This document shows positions 1 through 7,900 of a DNA stretch of 16,253 bases, in pieces. Below the pieces are notes generated by a model. The model worked only from the letters and a program-made list of their open reading frames with translations. It was not told the origin of the DNA and searched no databases. The stretch lies in the NCBI GenBank assembly GCA_029938185.1, contig JAOZVK010000061.1, positions 1-16,253 of the forward strand, written 5' to 3'. The translations under genes and the position numbers were made by a program. Origin of the DNA: Bacteroidales bacterium (lineage in GTDB: Bacteria > Bacteroidota > Bacteroidia > Bacteroidales > JAOZVK01). Numbering within the stretch: position 1 is the stretch's first letter; the number at the start of each line of letters is the position of its first letter.

Positions 1-114
1 TAACTTTTAATTTGCGATTGTTTTTGAAAAAAAGAACTGTTTTTGTGAGTTCTGAGTTTACTAAAGTTTTTATCTATTTTGTATAAAGTTTATTTCCTTA
101 ATCTCAATTAATTA

Positions 115-145
115 AAGTCTTAGACCTATTTATTGTTACTTACGC
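115..145 (+). repeat. Dispersed hairpin repeat, copy A (degenerate)
   Basis: This is the most diverged copy of the window's seven-member repeat family. It reads AAGTCTTAGACCT and then ATTTATTGTTACTTACGC. Relative to the consensus the first arm differs and the loop is TTA instead of TTC. Read on the - strand, the hairpin can still form if a G.U pair is allowed (AGGTC-taa-GACTT). It has the '+' orientation that elsewhere marks the downstream end of the left-hand gene or the upstream end of a leftward gene, so it may belong to a gene outside the window on the left. Confidence 0.65.
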
Positions 146-352
146 ATTTTATTGACATTCTAATTAATATGTAAGTTATAAAAATATAAATTTCATATAT
201 TATTAAAAAATTAAATATATACTATATGTGTTTATTATCAGTTATTTACATTTTTACATTACTAAATTTGGTATGATTACTGTTCTGTATAATCATTAGT
301 TTTTATTTTTTATAAATAGGTCGATATATAAAAACGACACTTTTATTTTTTA

Positions 353-474
353 TATTATACTGGTTATCAAATATAAGCAAAATTATTCATTGTCTATTAT
401 TCATTGTAAATTACTTATTATATTGTTTATCAAGTGTAAGTAAAATTATTCATTGTTCATTATTAATTTATAAA
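353..474. repeat. Imperfect tandem duplication, 63-bp period
   Basis: Unit 1 (about 353-410) and unit 2 (about 416-474) align at an offset of 63 bp. Both begin TATTATA, continue with TTATCAA, then a TAAG core, then AAAATTATTCATTG, and end in a run resembling TAAATT. The ATTCATTG/TTCATTATT wording resembles simple AT-rich filler common between genes in low-GC Bacteroidota. No function is apparent. Confidence 0.6.
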
Positions 475-500
475 TTCTTTAAAAAACGGCTCCTAAAGTT

Positions 501-597
501 TATTTACGCACAAATTTATTTTTACTTTTTAATTAACTGATAATCTGTAATGATAAGCTTGTTTATGCGAAAGCAATCTTAAAAGGCTCGAAGAGCC
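501..597 (+). repeat. Extended ~97-bp repeat, left copy (includes hairpin repeat G)
   Basis: Bases 501-545 match 10773-10818 with about four substitutions and one indel; both contain GCACAA, a TTTATTTTT run and TTAATTAACTG. A less conserved spacer of about 20 bp then leads into a hairpin-repeat copy in the same orientation at both sites. Here the block is the immediate upstream region of the tricorn gene. At 10773-10871 it lies just past the end of the kinase gene and upstream of the AAA gene. The same block therefore sits in two different genic contexts. Confidence 0.65.
567..597 (-). repeat. Dispersed hairpin repeat, copy G, in the tricorn leader
   Basis: Read on the - strand this matches the consensus: hairpin GGCTC-TTC-GAGCC followed by a tail ending GCTTTCGC. 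Compared with the consensus arms (AGGTC/GACCT), the stem has gained a C-G pair on both sides at once, so pairing is kept although the sequence changed. The repeat ends 16 nt before the tricorn ATG. It therefore lies within the ribosome-approach region of the mRNA if transcription starts upstream of it. Confidence 0.75.
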
Positions 598-613
598 AAA
601 AAACCTAAGTTAA

Positions 614-3600
614 ATGAAAAAAATATTATTATTATTTGCAGTTTTTTTTGTCAGTTATTTAGCAAGTGCTGAAAATAATCCTTTATGGATGCGCTATCCA
701 TCAATATCACCCGATGGTAAATTTATTGCATTCTCATACAAAGGAGATATATTTAAAGTATCATCAAGCGGAGGTACAGCAATAGCTTTAACAACGCATA
801 AGGCACACGAATATAAACCAGTTTGGGCACCTGATGGTAAGTCAATTGCATTTGCATCAGACCGACATGGGAATTTTGATATATTTGTTGTTCCAGTTAC
901 TGGAGGAAATGCAAAAAGACTAACTTTTTACTCATCAAATGAATCTCCAAGTAGCTTTACTCCAGATGGTAGGTTTGTATTATTTAGCTCAACAATAAAT
1001 GATGTTCCACAGAATACTATGTTTCCACGACGAAATTTAAGCGAGCTTTATAAAGTTTCGACAAGTGGCGGAAGAACAATACAGGTTTTATCAACTCCTG
1101 CAATTGATGCACGATATAACAAATCAGGAAATAAATTGTTATACAGAGATGTAAAAGGACTTGAAAATCATTGGCGAAAACATCATACATCGTCTGTTAC
1201 CAGAGATATTTGGATATATGATACAAAAAGTAAAAAACATACAAAGCTAACAACATTTAAAGGAGAAGACTTATATCCTGCATTTAGTAAAGACGAAAAC
1301 GAGGTATATTATATAAGCGAACAATATGGCTCAAATGCTAATATTTGCAAAATTGCTTTGTCGAATCCAGCAAAAGTGGAGCAAGTAACAAAATATAAAA
1401 ATCATCCTGTACGATTTTTATCAACTGCAAATGATGGTACATTATGTTATGGATACGATGGAGAAATATATACAAAATCTGTTTCGGGTTCGGCAAAAAA
1501 AGTTAAAATATCAATTTTTATTGACGATAGAGAAAACTTGACTCAAGTAAAAAAACTGTCGAAAAGAATTTCAGATATGGCAGTTTCGCCAGATGCTAAA
1601 GAAATTGCATTTATAATTCATGGCGAAGTATATGTAACTTCGGTTGATTACAGTACTACTAAAAGAATAACTAATACTCCAGAGCAAGAACGTTCGGTAA
1701 GCTTTAGTCCAAACGGGAAATCATTATTATACGCAGGCGAACGCAATGGAAGTTGGAATCTATATCAAACTAAAATTGTAAAAAAAGATGAAAAACATTT
1801 TGCAAATGCTACTACTTTAAAAGAAGAAACTTTACTTAAAATTTCAGAAGAAACATTTCAACCACAATATTCACCCGATGGTAAAGAAGTTGCTTTTTTG
1901 AAAGAACGTGACGAATTATGGGTTCTAAATTTGAAATCTAAAAAAACTCGTTTAATTGTTAATAACAAACGTAGCTATTCGTATGCTGATGGTGATCAGT
2001 GGTATGAATGGTCGCCTGATAGCAAATGGTTTTTGGTTGATTATTATCCAAACCAAATTTTTGTTAATGATGTTGGCTTAATTAGTGCCGATGGAAAACA
2101 AAAAATCAAAAACTTAACCCAAAGTGGTTATAGTGATGGTCTGGCTAGATGGATGATGGGGGGCAAAGTTATTATGTGGTTTTCCGATAGAAATGGTTAT
2201 AGAAGTCATGGTAGTTGGGGATCGCATGGTGATGTTTATGCTATGTTTTTAACACAAAAGACACTTAATAAGTTTAATTTATCAAAAGAAGAAGTTGCTT
2301 TATTAAAAGCAAAAAAGAAGAAAGACAAAAAGAAAGACAAAGATAAAAAAGACAAAAAAGTAAAGACAAAAGATGTTGTTTTTGAATTTGATGGACTTGA
2401 AGATAGATATAAACGAATGACTATAAACTCATCAAATATTAGTGATGCTATTATGACACCTGATGGTGAAAAATTATATTATTTAAGCCGATTCGAAAAA
2501 GGGTTTGATTTATGGGTTCATGAATTTAGAAAAAATAAAACAAAACTCGTATCGAAACTTCGCGGTGGTGGTGGTGCCATGCAATTTGATAAAAAAGGTA
2601 AAAACCTTTTTTTATATTCAGGAGGTTCTATATTAAAAATTAGTGTTGGTAGCCATAAGAAAAAAACAATTTCTTTTTCTGCAGAACTTAATTGGAACAA
2701 TTTAGCCGAAAAAGCATATATGTATGAACATGTTTGGAGACAAATGAAAAAGAAATTCTATAATCCAAATTTACATGGTGTAAAATGGGATTTCTATAAA
2801 AAAGAATATGCCAAATTTTTACCGTTTATAACAAATAATTATGATTATGCTGATTTATTGAGCGAACTTTTAGGCGAAATTAATGCATCTCACACAGGTT
2901 CTGGATACAGACATAGTGACCCAAATGGTGATAAAACTGCTAAACTTGGTGCATTCTATGACCTTAGCTACAAAGGCGATGGTTTGAAAATTGTTGAACT
3001 TATGGACAAAAGCCCATTGTTGGGAGCAAACAAGAAAATTACTAAAGGAATGATAATAGAAAAAGTAGATGGACAGCTAATTAAAGCAAAGCAAGACTAC
3101 TTTAAATATTTCAATAATAAAGCAGGAAAAAAAGTATTGTTTACAATATACGACCCTGCAACAAAAAATAGATGGGACGAAATTATTAAACCAATTTCAA
3201 TAAGAAGCGAAAGCAATTTATTATACAAACGTTGGGTAAAACAAAGAAGAATAGAAACTGAGAAAGTATCAAAAGGACGACTTGGGTATATACATGTAAG
3301 AGGTATGAATAGTGCAAGTTATCGACATGTATTTAAAGAACTACTGGGTAGATATTTTAATAAAGAAGCCATTGTAATTGACACCAGATTTAATGGAGGT
3401 GGATGGTTACATGATGATTTAGCCACACTTCTTAATGGTAAAAGATATGTTGATTTTTATCCAAGAGGTAGAGAAATGGGTTTCGAGCCAATGCAAAAAT
3501 GGACTAAACCTTCAGTTGTTTTAATGAATGAGGGTAACTATTCCGATGCTCATGCATTTCCATTTACATACTCTACTCTTAAAATAGGTAAAACTGTTGG

Positions 3601-3835
3601 AATGCCTGTTCCAGGAACAATGACAGCTGTTTGGTGGGAAACTCTTATTGATAGAAGTTTGTACTTTGGTATACCAATGGTAGGTGCAAAAACTATGGAA
3701 GGAAAATATCTTGAAAATAATCAATTGGAGCCTGACTATAAAGTTGTAAACAAATACGAAATTGTTATCAAAGGTCGTGACCAACAGTTAGAAAAAGCAG
3801 TTGATGTATTACTAAAACAATTAGATAAAAAATAG
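614..3835 (+). CDS. Secreted tricorn-type S41 peptidase (PD40 beta-propellers, PDZ, S41)
   Basis: This is a homologue of the tricorn core protease, a serine endopeptidase known to cut short peptides downstream of larger proteases. At 1073 residues it is about the length of the archaeal enzyme. Residues 1-19 form a Sec signal peptide ending LASA before Glu20, so it is probably periplasmic or envelope-located, unlike cytosolic archaeal tricorn. The N-terminal part (about 25-640) holds repeated PD40 propeller blades with cores such as SPDGKFIAF, APDGKSIAF, SPNGKSLLY, SPDGKEVAF and TPDGEKLYY. A very Lys/Asp-rich loop lies at about 565-590. A PDZ domain covers about 770-860, and the S41 domain runs to the C-terminus. 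Catalytic residues are placed by motif: Ser759-His760 (NASHTG), nucleophile Ser977 (NYSDAH) and Glu1034 (LENNQLEPDY). The start is fixed by the signal peptide; no clear Shine-Dalgarno sequence precedes it. The gene is alone on its strand and has its own terminator. The family call is firm; the physiological substrate is unknown. Confidence 0.93.
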   Translation: MKKILLLFAVFFVSYLASAENNPLWMRYPSISPDGKFIAFSYKGDIFKVSSSGGTAIALTTHKAHEYKPVWAPDGKSIAFASDRHGNFDIFVVPVTGGNAKRLTFYSSNESPSSFTPDGRFVLFSSTINDVPQNTMFPRRNLSELYKVSTSGGRTIQVLSTPAIDARYNKSGNKLLYRDVKGLENHWRKHHTSSVTRDIWIYDTKSKKHTKLTTFKGEDLYPAFSKDENEVYYISEQYGSNANICKIALSNPAKVEQVTKYKNHPVRFLSTANDGTLCYGYDGEIYTKSVSGSAKKVKISIFIDDRENLTQVKKLSKRISDMAVSPDAKEIAFIIHGEVYVTSVDYSTTKRITNTPEQERSVSFSPNGKSLLYAGERNGSWNLYQTKIVKKDEKHFANATTLKEETLLKISEETFQPQYSPDGKEVAFLKERDELWVLNLKSKKTRLIVNNKRSYSYADGDQWYEWSPDSKWFLVDYYPNQIFVNDVGLISADGKQKIKNLTQSGYSDGLARWMMGGKVIMWFSDRNGYRSHGSWGSHGDVYAMFLTQKTLNKFNLSKEEVALLKAKKKKDKKKDKDKKDKKVKTKDVVFEFDGLEDRYKRMTINSSNISDAIMTPDGEKLYYLSRFEKGFDLWVHEFRKNKTKLVSKLRGGGGAMQFDKKGKNLFLYSGGSILKISVGSHKKKTISFSAELNWNNLAEKAYMYEHVWRQMKKKFYNPNLHGVKWDFYKKEYAKFLPFITNNYDYADLLSELLGEINASHTGSGYRHSDPNGDKTAKLGAFYDLSYKGDGLKIVELMDKSPLLGANKKITKGMIIEKVDGQLIKAKQDYFKYFNNKAGKKVLFTIYDPATKNRWDEIIKPISIRSESNLLYKRWVKQRRIETEKVSKGRLGYIHVRGMNSASYRHVFKELLGRYFNKEAIVIDTRFNGGGWLHDDLATLLNGKRYVDFYPRGREMGFEPMQKWTKPSVVLMNEGNYSDAHAFPFTYSTLKIGKTVGMPVPGTMTAVWWETLIDRSLYFGIPMVGAKTMEGKYLENNQLEPDYKVVNKYEIVIKGRDQQLEKAVDVLLKQLDKK

Positions 3836-3858
3836 GTCAAAAATTTTTCTGATTATAC

Positions 3859-3889
3859 AACTCTCCTTAGTGTTTAAGGGGAGTTTTTT
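3859..3889 (+). terminator. Intrinsic terminator of the tricorn gene
   Basis: An 11-bp stem (AACTCTCCTTA with TAAGGGGAGTT, one G.U pair on the + strand) encloses a 5-nt loop and runs straight into TTTT. It starts 23 nt after the TAG stop of the tricorn gene. This is the only textbook Rho-independent terminator seen in the window. Confidence 0.88.
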
Positions 3890-4004
3890 AGTATTGTTTG
3901 GTAAATATTAGGATAATAGTTTTTTATGATTTTTGCGTAAAAAGTAGTCCCCTGAATATGTGTCGTTTTAACATATATTTACAAAATTTAACATTTGGTA
4001 TTTC

Positions 4005-4012
4005 TACTTTTG
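4005..4012 (+). promoter_or_regulatory. Candidate Bacteroidota -7 box (TAnnTTTG)
   Basis: The bases TACTTTTG match the -7 consensus TAnnTTTG of the Bacteroidota primary sigma factor. A TTTG is present at 3994-3997, but the 7-nt gap is far too short for a -33 box, and no TTTG sits about 19-20 nt upstream. A short ORF resembling a transposase start begins 15 nt downstream at 4028, which is the only context supporting a promoter here. Confidence 0.25.
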
Positions 4013-4027
4013 TAATTTTTTTTTATT

Positions 4028-4105
4028 ATGTTTATAAAAAAAGTTACCAACAAAAAAGCTAATACCACACCTTACATACAGGCTTGTAAGAAGCAAACGT
4101 ATTAA
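4028..4105 (+). pseudogene. Possible N-terminal remnant of an IS4/IS1634-type transposase
   Basis: A 25-codon reading frame starts MFIKKVTNKKANTTPYIQ and stops at TAA. The opening MFIKKVTNK..NTT.YIQ is reminiscent of the first residues of some IS4/IS1634-group transposases of Bacteroidota, recalled from general knowledge and not from a search. After Gln18 the resemblance stops, and no further transposase fragment is visible downstream. A -7-like box lies 15 nt upstream. It may equally be a chance reading frame in AT-rich DNA. Confidence 0.22.
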
Positions 4106-4290
4106 TAGAAATTTCAGACATATAAATAAGCACCCATACAAAAATTTATACCACATTTTTCACATTTTCCTCTCTTAGACTATTTTCTCATTTTTGTTGT
4201 GGTTTGAAACATGGCACATATTTTTACTTATATTCGTTGTATGTTGTTATATTTTAAAAATTGCAATGAAAATCAATAACATAACTGCCT

Positions 4291-4324
4291 ACTGTCGGCG
4301 TGGCTTCAATGCCACACCGACAGT
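4291..4324. repeat. 34-bp palindrome (14-bp arms)
   Basis: The arms ACTGTCGGCGTGGC and GCCACACCGACAGT enclose the loop TTCAAT and pair over 14 positions with one exception. That exception is C.A on the + strand and G.U on the - strand, so RNA from the - strand would form the better hairpin. The arms are far more GC-rich than the surrounding DNA. Only a short TTTT follows on the + strand, so a terminator role is weak; a REP- or MITE-like element is as likely. Confidence 0.7.
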
Positions 4325-4438
4325 TTTAAACAGGCAAAATGTAACAAACCAGTACACTATTTTCTCATTTTACTAATTTTTATCAATAAATAAACGAAAT
4401 ACATAATCTCCCAGTTCTTCACTATAATCGGTTATGGT

Positions 4439-4470
4439 AAGGTCTTCGACCTATTTAATGTTGCTTACGT
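4439..4470 (+). repeat. Dispersed hairpin repeat, copy B
   Basis: A full consensus copy: AAGGTCTTCGACCT, then ATTTAATGTTGCTTACGT. The stem AGGTC/GACCT closes on a TTC loop. It lies about 600 bp past the tricorn stop and is inverted relative to copy G at 567-597, so the two copies bracket the tricorn gene. Confidence 0.85.
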
Positions 4471-4534
4471 ATCCTGCTAAGACATTGATAATGTGCGATA
4501 TAGTAAAATAGCTTATGCCAAATTTGTTTTGTTT

Positions 4535-4580
4535 CCCACAAATATCTTTGTGGGCTATCAATAGTTTCGTCCTATCGGAC
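4535..4580. repeat. Two adjacent small hairpins with TATC loops
   Basis: The first hairpin (4535-4554) pairs CCCACAAA with TTTGTGGG around the loop TATC and is perfect over 8 bp. The second (4569-4580) pairs GTCC with GGAC around the same loop TATC and is followed by TTCGGACTAG. The two sit 14 bp apart. They may be parts of one small repetitive element; no coding content overlaps them. Confidence 0.5.
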
Positions 4581-4634
4581 TTCGGACTAGTGTATTAAGA
4601 CATAAATTGCTTAAGTTTATAAATGTAATAATTT

Positions 4635-4690
4635 GACAGGATTTACATGATTAACAGGATTTTAAACATGTAAATCCTGTTAATCCTGTC
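4635..4690. repeat. Long inverted repeat of the TTAATCCTGT type
   Basis: A 14-bp perfect stem (GATTAACAGGATTT at 4649-4662 with AAATCCTGTTAATC at 4672-4685) is enclosed by an outer 6-bp stem (GACAGG at 4635-4640, CCTGTC at 4685-4690, sharing one base with the inner arm). The bases 4641-4648 form an asymmetric bulge. Palindromes built from GGATTAACAGGATT-like words recur widely between genes in Bacteroidota genomes, so this is probably one of a genome-wide family. It lies between the ends of two convergent genes. Confidence 0.75.
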
Positions 4691-4860
4691 TAAATAATTC
4701 TAAAGAAACTTACGTCTTGTTACACTAGGGACATCAGCAGATGAAAACTCCTGCCGAGCGCAGTAAACATCCTGTCCAAATTACACCAAATAAGTAGTCT
4801 TACAAAAATTTTTCGGCATTTGTTTTATATAATAAACAATATAACAGTAGTTTGTAAAAA

Positions 4861-4893
4861 TGCGTAAGCCACATTAAATAGGTCGAAGACCTT
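4861..4893 (-). repeat. Dispersed hairpin repeat, copy C, just past the SNF2 stop
   Basis: Read on the - strand this is AAGGTCTTCGACCT followed by ATTTAATGTGGCTTACGCA. It begins 7 nt after the TAG stop of the SNF2 gene, so it lies in that gene's 3' untranslated region. It shares the variant GTGG (GTTG in other full copies) only with copy D upstream of the same gene, and the two are identical over 31 bp. The hairpin is not followed by a T run in the transcription direction, so it is a poor intrinsic terminator. Confidence 0.85.
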
Positions 4894-4900
4894 AAAAATC

Positions 4901-7900
4901 CTATTTTCTTATAAGTTCCAACAATTGTTTTGCATTTAACTTTCCTGTTACATCGGTTCCTGCAAGCAAATTGTCGGCAAGTTGGCGTTTCGATTTATGC
5001 AAATTAATTATTTTTTCTTCAATAGAACCTTTAGTTACCAAACGATAAACAGTAACAGGGCGTTTTTGTCCAATTCTGTGTGCTCTGTCCGATGCTTGGT
5101 CTTCGATTGCCGGATTCCACCAAGGGTCAAGATGAATTACATAATCAGCTGCTGTTAAATTCAATCCAAGTCCTCCGGCTTTCAAACTTATAAGAAATAC
5201 ATCGCCTTGTCCTGATTGAAATTCTTTAATACTTTGCTCTCGTTTTTTTACAGGTGTGCTACCATCAAGATATTTATATTCAATATTATTAGCTTCGAGT
5301 TCGCTTCTCATTATTGTTAAAAATCTAACAAATTGACTAAAAACAAGTACTTTATGATTACCATCTAAAATATCTTTAAGAAGCTCCATGAAAACCGAAA
5401 CTTTTGAACTCTGTATTTTACTATTTGCTAAAACAAGTTGTGGGTGACAACATGCTTGTCTCATTTTTGTAATTTCGGCAAGTATTTGAAACTGTTTTTG
5501 AGAATCAGGTTTATCATCACTATCAAGATTTTCTATTGCTTTTTGTCTTATTGCTTCATAAAATGCCAATTCATGTTTACTTAGTTCAATTTCAAGAGTT
5601 ATTTCGGTTTTCTTTGGTAACTCTTCTAATACTTGTGTTTTTGTTCGGCGAAGTATGAAAGGTTGAATTAATTTTTTTAATTTTTTCCTCGCATCTTCTT
5701 CTGTATTAGCAACAAAACGCTCATTAAACCTTTTTGCAGTTCCTAATAATCCTTTGTTTATAAAATTAAATAAGTTCCACAATTCGCCCAAATGATTTTG
5801 TATAGGAGTACCAGTTGTTATTAACTTAAAATCTGCTTTTAATTTCATTGCAGCTTTTGAGGTTTTTGTATTATAATTTTTAATTGCCTGAGCTTCGTCC
5901 AAAATTATTGTTTTCCAACTTATTTCAGATAACATTTCCGATTCGCTTTGTAGAAGTCCATAAGTACATATCAATACATCAAATTCTTTTAGAGATTCTA
6001 ATTTTTCTTTACGATTTCCTGTTCTCAAAAGAATAGGATTTAAAGTAGGTGCAAATTTTATTATTTCGGCTCTCCAATTTCTTGCAACCGATGCTGGTGC
6101 AATTACCAAAGCAAAACCATCGGAAGCTCTTTGCAACAACAAAGCAATTGCTTGTATTGTCTTTCCAAGTCCCATATCATCTGCAAGACAAGCACCTACC
6201 CCCCATGCCGCAAGTTGCGATAACCAATTATATCCAGTAATTTGATAATCTCTAAGTTCGGTTTGCAGTGTCGATGGAACTTTTGGTTTTATTGTTTTGG
6301 CTTTTTCAATGCGTTGTTTTTGTTCTATCCATGCATTGTCGGTTTCCATTTGTGTAATATTTTCGGTAAGTCCGTCAATAGCTTGAGCTGCTAATGGGTG
6401 TATTCGTATTGAGCTTTTGTTTCTATCTGAATATGAATTAAGCTCATTAAGATGGTTACGAAATTTTTCGGTAAGTGCAATAAATTCACCATTTTTAAGC
6501 TCAATAAAATTTGTTTTATTATCTTCGAGTATTTCCAAAAGCTGTTTTAAATCAAAAACAAGTCCATTGTCAATTTTTAGTTCACCCGAAACTTCAAACC
6601 AATCGGTATTGTGCTTAATACGCATAAACATGTCATCATAAGATACTTCTTTACGAATAGTATATTTTTCGCCTTGAGGCCATTCTATAACTACATCTTT
6701 TTTAATATTTTGTAATTCCGATAATAATTGCAGTGCTTCTTGTGGTTCTTCGGTAATATAAACACTGTTATAGTTTGAAGTAGACTGTAGTTCGGGACAT
6801 GAACTATACACAAATTTTGCATTCTGAGTTTCTTTTGAAAGATTACGGCTTGTTTTAACTTTTTTATTATTGACCTCTGCAATAATATTTTTGCCTCCTT
6901 TTCCTGGTTTTAAATATGTTGATGCTGTTTTAAAAGGTTTTACAAAAAGTTCGGCTTTTATTCCTTCATTGTAAGGCAATAGTTGCGTATATATTTTACT
7001 GTCAGCTTTTACCGAACGAATATCATCGTCGGCATATTTCAAATCTGACTGAATTGTTAGAACAGATGATAAATTAGATATTACTTTCTGTAATTTACCC
7101 TTAGCTTTACTTGGTATAGTAATTTTCTTTTGTCCAAAAGTTTGGTATATTGATTTGTGCGAATCTGTAATTTCAATTACTTTATATTTTGTTTGAGTTT
7201 CCTTCTTAATAGTTATTCCTGTTTTATCACAGTTTATAGAAAATTCCAATGAGAATGAATCATTACTCTGTTTTACAATAAGTTCTGGCGATGCCTTTAC
7301 TAATTCGATTTTAACAGTAGGATTATCTTCTAAGAAAAGACTTGGATGTCCTATCATGGCATAAAATGCCTTTGTTTTATCAAAATAATAATCTACGCTT
7401 CCCCAGTAGTCTGATTTTTCGGAATATATGCTTGCTGAAATATTTTTATCCTGCGGACTCATACAATCCAATTCATTATTCATCAATTTTTTTATAGCTA
7501 TATTTCTTCCTTTCGACCATTTTCCATTTTTATTAATTACCTGAAATTTAGGTTGTATACTTAAATGTTTTATATTAATCAACCATGCTATTCTCTCATG
7601 TCCAGTAATTGTTTGTTGAGTTGGGTTATTTAGACTTATTAAAGAGTTAATTATACGCTCCCATGGCTCTACTTTTTTTACAATCTCAAATAAATTTGTT
7701 TTAATATCAGTTTGTGCTTTTATATTTTTACTAATTTCATTAAAATGTTCCTTTTTGTAATTTAATTTCGATAACAATACAGCTCCTTGATATGCAAAAT
7801 AATTATAATTATTTTTTATAGCTTTATTTATTATTTTTTCTAATTTTTGTTTTTCATCAGACCTTGCTGATGCAGATGACCAATATTTTGCATGCAAATA

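Larger units (their letters stand above)
1..613. other. AT-rich non-coding region upstream of the tricorn gene
   Basis: This stretch has no credible ORF and is very rich in A and T. It contains hairpin-repeat copies at 115-145 and 567-597, an imperfect tandem duplication with a 63-bp period at 353-474, and a leader segment (501-545) that recurs near 10773-10818. A match to the Bacteroidota -7 motif TAnnTTTG is present at 263-270, but no TTTG lies at the expected -33 spacing, and such matches arise easily by chance in DNA this AT-rich. No tRNA-like or structured RNA gene was recognised. Confidence 0.6.
3890..4900. other. Palindrome-rich non-coding region between convergent genes
   Basis: About 1 kb between the convergent tricorn and SNF2 genes has no convincing gene. 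It holds a possible truncated transposase start (4028-4105), a long palindrome (4291-4324), two small hairpins with TATC loops (4535-4554 and 4569-4580), a 56-bp inverted repeat of the TTAATCCTGT type (4635-4690), two hairpin-repeat copies (4439-4470 and 4861-4893), and a 16-bp direct repeat (4179-4194 and 4356-4371). A patch at about 4725-4785 has a clearly higher GC content than its surroundings and no recognised content. Overall it looks like a site where small mobile or repetitive elements accumulated. Confidence 0.6.

Noticed and set aside
353..474. Possible CRISPR array or iteron set from the repeated ATTCATTG words
   Set aside because: There are only two imperfect tandem units, without unique spacers, cas genes or replication genes.
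2518..2700. Open frames opposite or within the large genes, for example 2518-2700 and 3521-3784 on the - strand and 14441-14806 on the + strand
   Set aside because: They lie wholly inside well-supported genes with clear domains and have no recognisable protein features.
4194..4376. Sixty-codon open frame between the tricorn and SNF2 genes
   Set aside because: It crosses the 34-bp palindrome, has no family resemblance, no ribosome site and unremarkable composition for translated AT-rich filler.
4720..4800. Structured RNA or tRNA fragment in the GC-richer patch
   Set aside because: No cloverleaf, T-loop consensus or strong stem was found by eye.
4861..4893. Hairpin repeat copy C as an intrinsic terminator of SNF2
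   Set aside because: The stem is only 5 bp and is followed by ATTTAATG, not a T run; the same element lies before start codons, which does not fit a terminator.
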